64,000 bases of DNA from Clostridia bacterium (GCA_017543905.1 JAFYFC010000036.1:22861-86860); one strand, 5' to 3'; counted from the first letter of the stretch, positions 26,788-36,021 are shown. Numbers and translations: made by a program. Notes: a model not told the origin generated them from the letters alone.

Positions 26788-27060
26788 TCAAAGCCGGACG
26801 GTTTTTAGAATTGTTTTATAGGGTCGTTTATCGTGGTAGCTTACTGAGGTCACGACATATTCGTACGAATCCCCCTCAGGGAGAACTTTGAAACCCGGTT
26901 TGAGACTGAAGTGATCTCTTGCAAACCAGTTACGTGTTTGGTCAAGCTCGAAGATGACTTCATTGTATCCGACAGATTGGCGAGTTCCAGAGCATAAACG
27001 GTCCTTAATCTTATAGTCGGTGCGGTTGGAACGAATGGTCAAGTCGTAAGTAGTTTTCAT
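26788..27060 (-). CDS. Small protein of unknown family, paralogue B
   Basis: 90 residues, the same length as paralogue A and clearly homologous (IRSNRTDYKIKDR, EVIFELDQTRNWFARDHF, LKPGFKVLP, YHDKRPYKTILKTVRL). The start at 27060 is chosen because GGAGG lies six bases upstream; the frame is open to 27111 but without a ribosome site. A consensus-like promoter (27102-27130) precedes it, and a terminator follows paralogue A. The unit is therefore independently transcribed, against the polysaccharide genes. Function unknown. Confidence 0.78.
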   Translation of the reverse strand: MKTTYDLTIRSNRTDYKIKDRLCSGTRQSVGYNEVIFELDQTRNWFARDHFSLKPGFKVLPEGDSYEYVVTSVSYHDKRPYKTILKTVRL

Positions 27061-27101
27061 GTTAAGCCTCCTATTTGCGATGCAATTCGTAATCAAGTTG
27101 C

Positions 27102-27130
27102 ATGTTAGCACAAGAGACGCAAAATGTCAA
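27102..27130 (-). promoter_or_regulatory. Promoter of the paralogous small-protein pair
   Basis: On the minus strand TTGACA, 17-base spacer, TAACAT; ends 42 bases before the paralogue B start. Confidence 0.75.
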
Positions 27131-27246
27131 GGGCTTAATACGATAAAAAGCGCAATTAAATTACGAAATTGCTTTGAAATAGTACAAAGCTAGATTAAAG
27201 CAAAGAAAATGCGAATGAATAGGGTACTATGAACTCAGCTATTCAA

Positions 27247-27432
27247 AGGGAACATAACGAGCAAAGAAATAGAACAAATGATGAGTACAGAATCAGCGAC
27301 ACAGAAGGTAGCAAATAATAGAAAGTTTGCTACGTTGAACGTAGCAGATATTTTGTTCTTTCAAACGGACAAAACCTTAGTAGAAATAAACAGAAATCGG
27401 CATGAGACAGTGCCGTTTCTTTATGTAGATTG
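27247..27432 (+). pseudogene. Internally deleted remnant of a CapD-like membrane gene
   Basis: The 5' edge (AACATAACGAG...AAATAGAACAAATG) resembles the start region of the gene at 28999. The 3' edge translates as ILFFQTDKTLVEINRNRHETVPFL then stops, matching the tail FFQTDKTPVEFNKFKHQTVPNL of the truncated gene at 27675. About 1 kb of coding sequence is missing between them. A hairpin GCTACG-TTGAA-CGTAGC (27329-27345) followed by ATATTTTGTT could act as a terminator. It is a relic of a further gene copy. Confidence 0.5.
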
Positions 27433-27618
27433 AACAAAAATTCACACCTATAAAGATTCCAGCGCACTTCAGACAGGTAAAATCGCGCAATTTGCCATCG
27501 AACTGCATGAACAACCGGGTAGAACACTAAAAGACCGGACGTGAAAATCCAGGTACCATCTGTTAGTGCTCTCAATAGTGATGAAACAAACGTCCATGTC
27601 CGGGTTGTTAGTGTGAAA
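27356..27618 (+). repeat. Leader repeat, copy 2, before the truncated gene
   Basis: Aligns without gaps to 28680-28942 at an offset of exactly 1,324 bases. The outer stem pairs CCGGACGTG with CATGTCCGG (one G-T pair) and ACACTAA with TTAGTGT. The internal CTGTTAGTG can pair with the same 5' arm. It lies 57 bases before the start of the gene at 27675. A weak promoter candidate (TTGCTT-16-TAGATT, 27169-27196) lies upstream. Confidence 0.75.
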
Positions 27619-27674
27619 GCAATTGAATAACACTTTTAAACGAAATTGAGCTGCGATATAGAGGCAATTGAAAG

Positions 27675-28757
27675 ATGAAGGAAAAACACTTTGTTCTGAA
27701 CAGAATTCGGAATTTTCTGCATTATAATGCGTGGATTCTTGCATTAGATATCCTTGCATTTAGTCTGTCTTATCTTCTTGCATTGTATATTCGCTTTTAC
27801 TCCAGTGGTGCATTACATCTTGGACAACAGTATATAGATGCTTACTGGCACTTTATTCCATTTACTACTGTTGCATCGGTTTTAGTGTTTTTCGCATTAA
27901 GACTATACGGTGGAATGTGGCAGTTTGCAGGCTTGCGTGATTTCAACCGAATAATTACTACTAATCTAATAACAATCATTCTGCATGTTTGCATTTCTTT
28001 ACTACTTATAGCGTTACTTCCTGATTATGAGGATTTTTCGGGGCGTATGCCGATATCCTATTATGTAATCGGCTCAATCATACAGATCTTTGTGACGTGC
28101 ATAACGCGCTTCTTAAACCGCTTTGTTGTTGAGGAGAAGCGAAGACTAAGCAGAAAAATAGCTGTTAATGTTATGCTGGTTGGAACAGGTGAAACGGCGA
28201 GAATCGTTAGAAGGCAGCTAGAAGATGAAGTCGAGAGCGCTACAAATATTTCCTGTATCTTTTCGTACAAAAACACCGAAATTGGGTCTTTGATGAATGG
28301 AATTCCTGTTGTTGGAAACCTCAATAACCTCCACGATTATTTCACCAACTATCAGATCAAGCGCGTGATCCTCGCTGACTCGATCATGCCTATGTCTGTG
28401 CGCGAGAAGATCAGAAGTATATGCCAGAAAGACGATATCGAATTACAGGACTTTTCAGGCTTTCTGAGGTATGACAATATCGGACTTTCCTTCCAAAGGC
28501 TGATGACTTGTCTTGATGGTAAGGTTACAGTACTTAAGGACGGAAAGGCAACGCTCTATGAAGACGGCGAGCAGGCTTTGATGTCGGTAACCGGGAAGCG
28601 GGAAGTCAAATCCGTCTTCGTGCGTGATAATAGCTTGTTTGTAGAGCTTATGAGTTACAGAGTTGACCCTCTGATACTCTTCTTTCAAACGGACAAAACC
28701 CCAGTAGAATTCAACAAGTTTAAGCACCAGACAGTACCAAATCTTTGTGCAGCTTGA
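27675..28757 (+). CDS. CapD-type N-terminal membrane/Rossmann protein, truncated copy
   Basis: 360 residues. Four membrane helices (about residues 15-140) are followed by a Rossmann-like domain with NVMLVGTGETARIVRRQ, as in the N-terminal half of CapD/WbpM-type polysaccharide proteins; the epimerase catalytic domain is absent. Residues 1-335 match the first part of the gene at 28999 throughout. From FFQTDKT onward the sequence is leader DNA of the next unit read in frame, so the C-terminal aldolase-like domain of its paralogue has been lost. It may still be made, since the start and membrane part are intact. Confidence 0.8.
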   Translation: MKEKHFVLNRIRNFLHYNAWILALDILAFSLSYLLALYIRFYSSGALHLGQQYIDAYWHFIPFTTVASVLVFFALRLYGGMWQFAGLRDFNRIITTNLITIILHVCISLLLIALLPDYEDFSGRMPISYYVIGSIIQIFVTCITRFLNRFVVEEKRRLSRKIAVNVMLVGTGETARIVRRQLEDEVESATNISCIFSYKNTEIGSLMNGIPVVGNLNNLHDYFTNYQIKRVILADSIMPMSVREKIRSICQKDDIELQDFSGFLRYDNIGLSFQRLMTCLDGKVTVLKDGKATLYEDGEQALMSVTGKREVKSVFVRDNSLFVELMSYRVDPLILFFQTDKTPVEFNKFKHQTVPNLCAA

Positions 28758-28942
28758 ACAAAAAAACACGCTGGAAACGATCCCAGCGCACTTCAGACAG
28801 GTAAAAACAACCGCTTTGCCCTCGAACTGAATGTACAACCGGCATGAACACTAACAGACCGGACGTGAAAATCCAGGTACCAGCTGTTAGTGATCTCAAT
28901 AGTGAAGATGCGAAAAGGCACGTCCGGGTTGTTAGTGTGTAA
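28680..28942 (+). repeat. Leader repeat, copy 3, before the full-length gene
   Basis: Best-formed copy. The 5' arm 28848-28867 pairs with 28919-28938 (ACACTAACA with TGTTAGTGT and CCGGACGTG with CACGTCCGG, two imperfect positions between). The internal CTGTTAGTG at 28884-28892 can pair instead with CACTAACAG at 28849-28857, so the two helices exclude each other. An upstream hairpin GCTGG/CCAGC lies at 28770-28788. It ends 57 bases before the start at 28999. Confidence 0.75.
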
Positions 28943-28998
28943 GTGACTGTGTAATTGAGTTATAAAGACTGCTTAAAAGGTACAATAACGAGAAAGCA

Positions 28999-30810
28999 AT
29001 GGAAAGAGTTAAGCAATTTCTTCGTCATAACGCTTGGGTCGTTGTTTTAGACATTTTGGCTTTCGTGTTTTCTTACTTGCTAGCCATATATATCCGTTTC
29101 TATTCAAATGGCCAGATTCGTCTTGGACAACAGTATATAGACTATTACTGGACATTTATACCGTTTTGTGCTATTGCTTCGGTCATAGTATTTGCAATCT
29201 GCCGTCTGTACGGTGGTATGTGGCAGTATGCTGGCATGCACGATCTAAACAGAATAATCGGAGCAAACATTATTACCTCAGTATTGCATGTTGGAATATC
29301 TATGCTTGTAATCTCTCTAATTCCAACCTATAGGGATTATTCTAACCGCATGCCAGTTTCCTATTATGTCTTAGGGGGTATTATCCAGTTTATAATAACT
29401 GCTTCTATTCGTTTTATCAATCGCTTTTTCCAAGAAGAGCTTCGTCGTCTTACCCGAAAGAGTGCTGTAAACGTTATGCTTGTTGGCACAGGTGAGACAG
29501 CGAGAATTGTAAGAAGGCAAATCGAAGATGATCCGAAAAGCGCGGCACAAATTGTTAGCATTTTTACATATCATGATTCAGAAATCGGAACACTAATAAA
29601 CGGCATTCCTGTTGTTGGCAATTTGAATCGGATCAAAGAGCTTATTGCGACGTATAAAATCCAGCGTGTCATTTTGGCAGATTCAATTATGCCTTTCTCT
29701 GTTAGAGAAAGCATTAAAGCTACGTGTCAGGAGGCTGGAATAGAACTTCAGGATTTTTCTGGATACTTACGCTACGACAATAGTGGGCTACCACTTCAAA
29801 AGTTCTTAGAATGCGTTACTGGAAGAGTTGCAATTCTGCAAGATGGGCAAGTAATTGAATATGATAATGGCGAACAAGCCCTGATGAGAGCAACTGGAAA
29901 GTTAGATATTAAAAGCATAAGCATAAAGGATAACACCTTCTTTATCGAGTTATTCAGTTATAAAGTTAAACCGCTTATTGTTTTTTACATCACAAATAGG
30001 CCAGATGTTGCGCTCGTGGCAGAAAAGTACGGTGTAGACAGGATATGGATAGATCTTGAGACGCGAGGGAAAGAAGAACGGCAGCATAATCTGAACACTG
30101 TAAAATCAAAACACAGCATTTCCGATATTGCGCAAATCAAGCCGCTACTAAATAGGGCGGAGATGATGGTGCGTGTGAATTCATGGTATGAGGGCTCTCA
30201 GGCGGAGATAGATGCAGTGATCAAGGCAGGCGCAGACATCGTCATGCTGCCGTACTGGAAGACTGCTGATGAGGTCAATTCATTTATCAATTCGGTGCAC
30301 AGGCGCTGTAAAACGTCGCTCCTGCTGGAGACTAAAGAAGCAGTTGAGTGCATTGACGAAGTGCTTAAACTGGATGGAATTGACGAAATCCACATTGGGC
30401 TCAACGACCTGCATCTCTCTTATGGAATGTCCTTTATGTTTGAACCTTTGGCAAACGGTACTGTTGAAATGCTCTGTAACAAGTTCAAGCAGGCAGGTAT
30501 ACCATACGGTTTCGGTGGTATCGCCCGGCTTGGTGATGGTGCACTGCCTGCGGAGAAGGTAATCATGGAGCATTACCGTCTTGGCTCAACACGTGCTATT
30601 CTGTCCAGATCCTTCTGCGATACTTCAAAAGTCGATAGTATCGAAGAGATCGATCGGATATTCCGCGAGAACATGGAAAAACTCAGGGAATATGAGCTAT
30701 CCATGGCGAGTGTAACACAGGAAGAGTTTGTGCGTAACAAAGTAGAAGTATCAAAGAAAGTGGACGAGATCGCTGAAAAGATTGCACTGGCGCGCAGTCA
30801 GGGTTTGTAA
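28999..30810 (+). CDS. Fusion: CapD-type membrane/Rossmann N half plus HpcH/HpaI aldolase-like C half
   Basis: 603 residues. Residues 1-140 hold four membrane helices, and 145-270 a Rossmann-like domain (NVMLVGTGETARIVRRQ, GIPVVGNL, RVILADSIMP). From about 325 to 575 a TIM-barrel domain follows, resembling HpcH/HpaI aldolase/citrate lyase proteins (AGADIVMLPYWKTADEV, TSLLLETKEAV, DEIHIGLNDLHLSYGM, GFGGIARLGDG). The tail is coiled-coil-like. Such a barrel could cleave or form a C-C bond in a keto-sugar acid precursor, but the reaction is not deducible. It is immediately upstream of the initiating sugar transferase and overlaps its longest frame. Confidence 0.8.
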   Translation: MERVKQFLRHNAWVVVLDILAFVFSYLLAIYIRFYSNGQIRLGQQYIDYYWTFIPFCAIASVIVFAICRLYGGMWQYAGMHDLNRIIGANIITSVLHVGISMLVISLIPTYRDYSNRMPVSYYVLGGIIQFIITASIRFINRFFQEELRRLTRKSAVNVMLVGTGETARIVRRQIEDDPKSAAQIVSIFTYHDSEIGTLINGIPVVGNLNRIKELIATYKIQRVILADSIMPFSVRESIKATCQEAGIELQDFSGYLRYDNSGLPLQKFLECVTGRVAILQDGQVIEYDNGEQALMRATGKLDIKSISIKDNTFFIELFSYKVKPLIVFYITNRPDVALVAEKYGVDRIWIDLETRGKEERQHNLNTVKSKHSISDIAQIKPLLNRAEMMVRVNSWYEGSQAEIDAVIKAGADIVMLPYWKTADEVNSFINSVHRRCKTSLLLETKEAVECIDEVLKLDGIDEIHIGLNDLHLSYGMSFMFEPLANGTVEMLCNKFKQAGIPYGFGGIARLGDGALPAEKVIMEHYRLGSTRAILSRSFCDTSKVDSIEEIDRIFRENMEKLREYELSMASVTQEEFVRNKVEVSKKVDEIAEKIALARSQGL

Positions 30811-31900
30811 GCGATTCCAAAGAGCAAAACGGACGAAAAGGCGGGGCAACGATATCGGATACATCAAGAATAGCTTGGCAATATCATGGTGGTATTATGC
30901 CATAGCCGTAGTGTTGCTGCTACTGTTTGTATGGAGAAAGAACCCCCGTTTTGGCGCATTATGCGCATGCATTTTTCTTGTGTTGGCATCGACGGTTCTT
31001 GGCAGGACACGCTCAAATATGTACAGTTACGGTTTTACGCCGTTCCGTTTTCTTGGGAGCCGCGATAAATGGTTGCAATTCCTTTCAAATGTAATCATGT
31101 TCGTGCCGATCGGGCTTCTCTCTGCTGAACACGGTTGGAAGGGGACGATTCTGACAGGGGTTGCTTTCTCCATTGGTATTGAGGCGGCACAGTTCCTGCT
31201 GAAAAACGGCTTTAGTGAGCTGGATGACGTGATTGCAAATACGGCGGGAACGGCTGTCGGATACTTCACAATAAAGCTTGGAGGCAAATACAGAGTGTAT
31301 AAACGCTTTTTGAAACGGTTTTTGGATATTTGCATTTCGACTGTAGCATTGATCGCATTTTCGCCCCTGATGGCAATTGTTGCCATTGTGATTATGCTCA
31401 CTTCGCCTGGTCCGACTATTTTCAAACAGATACGCCTTGGCCGCGGGGGTAAGGAATTCCAAATTCTCAAATTCCGCTCGATGGTTGTCGGTGCTGAACA
31501 CACGGGCAGCGGCGTCTACAGCGGCACGGGCGATGCGCGCGTCACAAAGATCGGCAGGATCATCCGTGCGACATCCATCGACGAGCTGCCGCAGCTGATC
31601 AACATCCTGAAAGGCGATATGTCTCTGATCGGCCCCAGACCTCCGCTGACCTACCACCCCTGGACGATCGATAAATACACGAAGGATCAACTGCGGATGT
31701 TCGAAGTCCGCCCCGGCATTACGGGCTGGGCGCAGGTGCACGGCCGCAAGGACGTGGAGTGGCACGAGCGCATCCGCCTGAACGTGTGGTATGTGGATCA
31801 CGTTTCCTTTACGCTGGACGTCAAAATCTTCTTCATGACCATCTTTAAGGTGCTCTCCAATGCCGATAATGAGAATAAAGGCGAGACGGTGAAGAAATGA
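30782..31900 (+). CDS. Fusion: VanZ-like membrane domain plus initiating sugar-phosphate transferase
   Basis: Up to 372 residues. The first part is VanZ-like (helix YYAIAVVLLLLFVW, FTPFRFLG, NVIMFVPIGLLSAE, SIGIEAAQFLLKNGFSELDDVIANTAGTAVGY). From about residue 175 it is a bacterial sugar transferase, with membrane anchor FLDICISTVALIAFSPLMAIVAIVIM, KFRSMVVGAE, DELPQLINILKGDMSLIGPRPP and RPGITGWAQVHGR. It should start repeat-unit synthesis by moving a sugar-1-phosphate to undecaprenyl phosphate. The longest frame starts at a TTG inside the preceding gene; a TTG at 30875 just before the first helix is as likely. No strong ribosome site decides it. Confidence 0.88.
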   Translation: MHWRAVRVCKRFQRAKRTKRRGNDIGYIKNSLAISWWYYAIAVVLLLLFVWRKNPRFGALCACIFLVLASTVLGRTRSNMYSYGFTPFRFLGSRDKWLQFLSNVIMFVPIGLLSAEHGWKGTILTGVAFSIGIEAAQFLLKNGFSELDDVIANTAGTAVGYFTIKLGGKYRVYKRFLKRFLDICISTVALIAFSPLMAIVAIVIMLTSPGPTIFKQIRLGRGGKEFQILKFRSMVVGAEHTGSGVYSGTGDARVTKIGRIIRATSIDELPQLINILKGDMSLIGPRPPLTYHPWTIDKYTKDQLRMFEVRPGITGWAQVHGRKDVEWHERIRLNVWYVDHVSFTLDVKIFFMTIFKVLSNADNENKGETVKK

Positions 31901-31978
31901 ATATGTAAATAACTGAGCTATGGTGCAAAGTCGGAAGTAGTATTCTCTTATAATTCAAAACATTGAAAGGGTGATCAC

Positions 31979-33550
31979 ATGACAGACTTTAAAACAATGA
32001 TAGCGAATCGTCCGGATCTACAATCGTATGCGTTCAGACGTGGTTTCCTTTTGACAGATGCTTTAATAAATACGGATGCATTCCCATTCTATGGACACTG
32101 GAACGCGGTAAAGGCAGGGAAATATACTGCATATACACACGAGCTCCAAAAAGCAACAGTTTATGAAACTAACGGAAAACAGTTTCTTTTGCTGGGGCAT
32201 GCTTTTAATCCGTTTACTATGACAGTCATGGAAACGGAGGTTCTTGCCAGAATTGCGGAGTCTTACGGAACAGGTGAATATTGGTCTCGTCTCAGCGAGA
32301 TTACCGGTGTATATGTATATTGTGTCATAGATGGTGACAAGGTTGAATTCATTGTTGACCCATCTGGTATGCAGTCGGCGTATTATGGAGTAATCAATGG
32401 GAAATTCTATATCACGTCTCATAGCCAGATCATTGGTGATCTTTGCGGTCTTGAGATGAACGAACTAACTAAAGAGCTAATCAATTATAAGTGGTACCAC
32501 CGCGTTATGGGCGACTATCTGCCTGCAGATATGACTCAATTTGATTCGGTAAAGCGAATCGTTCCGAGCATTGCTTTTTCTTTCGATGGGCATAATGTGA
32601 CACATAAACGTTTCTGGCCGACAAAAGAGATTACTGTTGCGGATACTGATGCAGAGTATCAGAAAGTCATAAATGATGCTGCTGAAATCCTTAAGAACAA
32701 TATGCAGCTGATTGCCCGGAAGTGGCAACATCCCGCTATTTCATTGACAGGTGGAATTGACAGCAATACGACATTTGCTTCGGCAAATGGTATCTATGAC
32801 AAGTTTACAGCATTCAGTTATGTTTCTGCAGAGAAGGAGATTATCGATGCTGAAGCAGCACAAAAGATAGCAGGGCATTTCGGCGTTAAATGGCAAAAGT
32901 TCGATATACCTGCAACGTCAGAAGCATTGCGGGATTTCAAAGAAATCGTGCAGATTATTGAGCACAACAACGGGTACATAATCAGGAGAAATGACAACGA
33001 GTACCGCAAACGTGTTTATCTTATGCAGAACCTTGACTGTGATGTGGAAGTCAAGTCATGGGTTTCAGAGACAATACGGGCATATTGGTATAAACACTAT
33101 GGAAGAAAGGCGTTTCCCAAATTAAGTCCTAAACTCTTCAGAAATTTCTATAAGATATTCATTTTAAACCGCAGGCTTGCGCATAAGGTAGATAAGGTAT
33201 TTGAACAATATATAAAAGACTTCGAATATGAATCCATTCCATCGTCATACCCGATTGCAGATATGAACTATAACGAAGTAACATGGGGAAGCTGGGGCGG
33301 CCCCAATATTTCGGAAATGAAGATGTATGCAGATATAACATTTGTTTACAATAATCGCAGGTTCTTTGACTTGATGTTCAGAGTACCGCTGGAAAAGAGG
33401 ATCAGCGATCAGCACCATTTGGATTTAAAGAAGGTGCTTAACAAGGAACTCTATGATATGAACATCCGTGTTGTGAATCTGAAAGAGACGGACATGCGAG
33501 CAAGATTGCTCAATGTCATTTTCGCAATCAATTCTTGGCTTCCGTTTTGA
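31979..33550 (+). CDS. Asparagine synthase-like ATP-dependent ligase without the glutaminase Cys
   Basis: 523 residues. The C-terminal half has the PP-loop SLTGGIDSNTTFA near residue 255, the AMP-forming domain of AsnB-type enzymes. The N-terminal half resembles the class II amidotransferase fold by layout (FILVDPSGMQSAYYG-like region near residue 125), but the protein begins MTDFK and has no Cys2. Ammonia release from glutamine is therefore not expected. Relatives in polysaccharide loci amidate uronic acids, and lasso-peptide cyclases share the fold. AAAGGG precedes the ATG by eight bases. Confidence 0.78.
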   Translation: MTDFKTMIANRPDLQSYAFRRGFLLTDALINTDAFPFYGHWNAVKAGKYTAYTHELQKATVYETNGKQFLLLGHAFNPFTMTVMETEVLARIAESYGTGEYWSRLSEITGVYVYCVIDGDKVEFIVDPSGMQSAYYGVINGKFYITSHSQIIGDLCGLEMNELTKELINYKWYHRVMGDYLPADMTQFDSVKRIVPSIAFSFDGHNVTHKRFWPTKEITVADTDAEYQKVINDAAEILKNNMQLIARKWQHPAISLTGGIDSNTTFASANGIYDKFTAFSYVSAEKEIIDAEAAQKIAGHFGVKWQKFDIPATSEALRDFKEIVQIIEHNNGYIIRRNDNEYRKRVYLMQNLDCDVEVKSWVSETIRAYWYKHYGRKAFPKLSPKLFRNFYKIFILNRRLAHKVDKVFEQYIKDFEYESIPSSYPIADMNYNEVTWGSWGGPNISEMKMYADITFVYNNRRFFDLMFRVPLEKRISDQHHLDLKKVLNKELYDMNIRVVNLKETDMRARLLNVIFAINSWLPF

Positions 33551-33562
33551 TAGGCACTAGAT

Positions 33563-34675
33563 ATGAGTGAAAGAAAATTCATCCTGATTTCTCCCAAAAA
33601 CCGCACAGTATACAACTTCCGCGGCGATCTGATCAAAGAGATCATTGCCAAAGGCTACGAAGTTGTCGTTACCGGGCCGGACAAGACGGACGTTGACAAA
33701 ATCGAAGCGCTTGGCGCGCGCTTTGTCGAGATTCCCATGAACAAAACAGGCACAAGCGTGGTTGGCGATCTCAAATACTGCCATGCGCTGACGAAACTGC
33801 TTAAAACTGAAAAGCCTGACGCAACGCTGGGATACACGGTCAAGCCTTGTGTCTACGGCGCGATAGCGGCAAAAAGAGCGAAGGTCAAAAGCATAAATAG
33901 CCTTGTAACCGGTGGCGGTTATACATTTACCGCGACTTCCTTCAAAGCGCGCGTGCTTGGTTTGATCGTACGAACATTGTATCGCTATGGCTTCAGCAAG
34001 GCCGACCATGTGATATTTCAAAACAGCGACGATTTGAACGAGTTCACCGAGAAAGGTCTCGTCAACAGAGAGAAATGCTCCTTTGTCAATGGTTCGGGCG
34101 TTAATATGAATCAATTTGAGCTAGCTCCGCTTCCTGAGACGATAACCTTCTTTATGCTGTCGCGCCTTCTGAAAAGCAAAGGCGTACAGGAGTATCTGGA
34201 AGCGGCAAAGCAAGTCAAACAGCAGCATCCCAAAGTGCGCTTTTGCCTGCTCGGTAAATACGAGATGGCCATGCAGGATGCACTAGATAAGGAGTACGTT
34301 GAAAGCTTCATTCGCGACGGCGTCATAGAGCGCTTTGAAGAGACAAGCGACGTGCGACCCTACTACGCCATGTGCAGCGTGTATGTGCTCCCGTCTTATC
34401 GTGAAGGCACACCGCGTACAGTGCTGGAGGCGATGGCGATGGGGCGTCCGATCATTACCACGGACACACAAGGTTGCCGCGAGACAGTAAAAGACGGTAT
34501 AAATGGTTTCCTTGTACCAATAAAGGACAGCGAGTCGGTTGCGGACAAGATGGACTGGTTCATTGAAAATCCTGAAAGAATTACACAAATGGGTTCTGCA
34601 AGCCGCGATTATTGCGCTGAAAAGTTCGATGTTAATAAAGTCGACGCGGATATGATCCGCATCATGAAACTATAG
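33563..34675 (+). CDS. Glycosyltransferase family 4-type enzyme
   Basis: 370-residue GT-B glycosyltransferase expected on the inner face of the membrane. The N half has [21 protein letters not shown], typical of the WbpH/CapM-like group. The C half has [47 protein letters not shown] with the donor-binding Glu, and [15 protein letters not shown]. It lies directly before the nucleotide-sugar dehydrogenase gene. Donor and acceptor are unknown. Confidence 0.92.
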   Translation: MSERKFILISPKNRTVYNFRGDLIKEIIAKGYEVVVTGPDKTDVDKIEALGARFVEIPMNKTGTSVVGDLKYCHALTKLLKTEKPDATLGYTVKPCVYGAIAAKRAKVKSINSLVTGGGYTFTATSFKARVLGLIVRTLYRYGFSKADHVIFQNSDDLNEFTEKGLVNREKCSFVNGSGVNMNQFELAPLPETITFFMLSRLLKSKGVQEYLEAAKQVKQQHPKVRFCLLGKYEMAMQDALDKEYVESFIRDGVIERFEETSDVRPYYAMCSVYVLPSYREGTPRTVLEAMAMGRPIITTDTQGCRETVKDGINGFLVPIKDSESVADKMDWFIENPERITQMGSASRDYCAEKFDVNKVDADMIRIMKL

Positions 34676-34689
34676 TAAGGAGCAAATTG

Positions 34690-36000
34690 ATGGAACTTTA
34701 CAATAAGCTTGTTGCAAAAGAAGAGAAACTCTCCCTAGTCGGTCTCGGTTATGTGGGCATGCCGATCGCTGTTGCTTTCGCACGGAAAATCAACGTCATC
34801 GGTTTCGATATAAACAGCAGTAAGATAGAATTATATAAAAACGGTATCGATCCCACACATGAGGTGGGAGACGAGGCAATCAGCAAAACGACAGTTGATT
34901 TTACATCGGATGAGAGCCGCTTGCGCGAGGCGAAATTCCACATTGTCGCTGTGCCCACGCCGGTAAACGATGACCATACGCCTGACCTGAGACCGGTTGA
35001 AGGCGCAAGCCATGTGCTGGGCAGGAACCTGACGAAAGGTTCCGTGGTCGTATTCGAGTCCACCGTTTATCCGGGCGTGACCGAGGAAGTATGTGTTCCG
35101 ATCCTAGAAAAGGAAAGCGGCTTAAAGTGCGGAGAGGATTTCAAAATCGGTTACAGCCCGGAGCGTATCAACCCCGGCGACAAGGTGCACAGGCTCGAAA
35201 CCATTACCAAGATCGTCTCCGGCATGGACGAAGAGACGCTGGACTGCGTGGCGAAGGTCTATGAGCTGGTCGTTGAGGCGGGCGTACACCGCGCCGAAAG
35301 CATCAAGGTTGCCGAGGCCGCCAAGGTCATCGAAAACAGCCAGCGCGACATAAACATAGCCTTTATGAACGAGCTAAGCATCATCTTCAATAAAATGGGC
35401 ATCGATACCTGCGCGGTGCTGGAGGCGGCGGGTACCAAATGGAACTTCCTCAAGTTCACACCCGGTTTGGTGGGTGGTCATTGTATTGGCGTAGATCCAT
35501 ATTATTTGACCTACAAGGCCGAGATGTTGGGCTACCATAGTCAGGTTATCCTCGCTGGACGTCGCATCAATGACGATATGGGCAAATACGTTGCTGAAAA
35601 CTGCGTCAAGAAGTTAATTGCAGCGGATAAGGCAGTCAAAGGCGCAAAAGTCGCCATCCTTGGCTTCACCTTCAAGGAGAATTGCCCTGACACCCGCAAC
35701 ACCAAGGTTATCGATATCGTCCACGAGCTTAAAGAGTATGGCATCACACCAATCATCGCCGATCCACAGGCCGATGCAGAAGAGGCAAAGAGGCTGTACG
35801 GTATAGATTTCGTGGATATGGGACAGATCAAAAGCGTGGATGCGTTGATCCTCGCGGTAGCACATAAGGAGTTCAGCGCGTTCACCATGGAAAAGATCGA
35901 CGCCATGTTCGGGGAGGGCAAAAAAGTGCTGCTAGATGTCAAGGGACTCCTGAACCGGAAAGAGTATGAGAAGGCCCGGTTTGAGTATTGGAGACTGTAA
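34690..36000 (+). CDS. Nucleotide-sugar 6-dehydrogenase (UDP-HexNAc type)
   Basis: 436-residue NAD-dependent dehydrogenase that oxidises C6 of a UDP-sugar to the uronic acid in two steps. N-terminal Rossmann motif [28 protein letters not shown]; catalytic Cys in [30 protein letters not shown]-terminal domain with [21 protein letters not shown]. The [10 protein letters not shown] block fits TviB/WbpO-like UDP-N-acetylhexosamine dehydrogenases better than UDP-glucose enzymes. AAGGAG lies before the ATG at 34690; a TTG three bases earlier is not needed. The product suggests an acidic polymer. Confidence 0.93.
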   Translation: MELYNKLVAKEEKLSLVGLGYVGMPIAVAFARKINVIGFDINSSKIELYKNGIDPTHEVGDEAISKTTVDFTSDESRLREAKFHIVAVPTPVNDDHTPDLRPVEGASHVLGRNLTKGSVVVFESTVYPGVTEEVCVPILEKESGLKCGEDFKIGYSPERINPGDKVHRLETITKIVSGMDEETLDCVAKVYELVVEAGVHRAESIKVAEAAKVIENSQRDINIAFMNELSIIFNKMGIDTCAVLEAAGTKWNFLKFTPGLVGGHCIGVDPYYLTYKAEMLGYHSQVILAGRRINDDMGKYVAENCVKKLIAADKAVKGAKVAILGFTFKENCPDTRNTKVIDIVHELKEYGITPIIADPQADAEEAKRLYGIDFVDMGQIKSVDALILAVAHKEFSAFTMEKIDAMFGEGKKVLLDVKGLLNRKEYEKARFEYWRL

Positions 36001-36021
36001 ACTGAATAAAGGTATGCTTAT

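Noticed and set aside
28848..28938. Invertible promoter (inverton) formed by the inverted arms of the leader repeat
   Set aside because: The arms flank only about 50 bases without a promoter inside, and the G-T replacement in copy 2 fits RNA pairing better than DNA inversion.
31979..33550. Lasso peptide cyclase
   Set aside because: It shares the AsnB fold but sits among capsule genes with no B1/B2 leader peptidase or lasso precursor nearby; a polysaccharide role is more likely.
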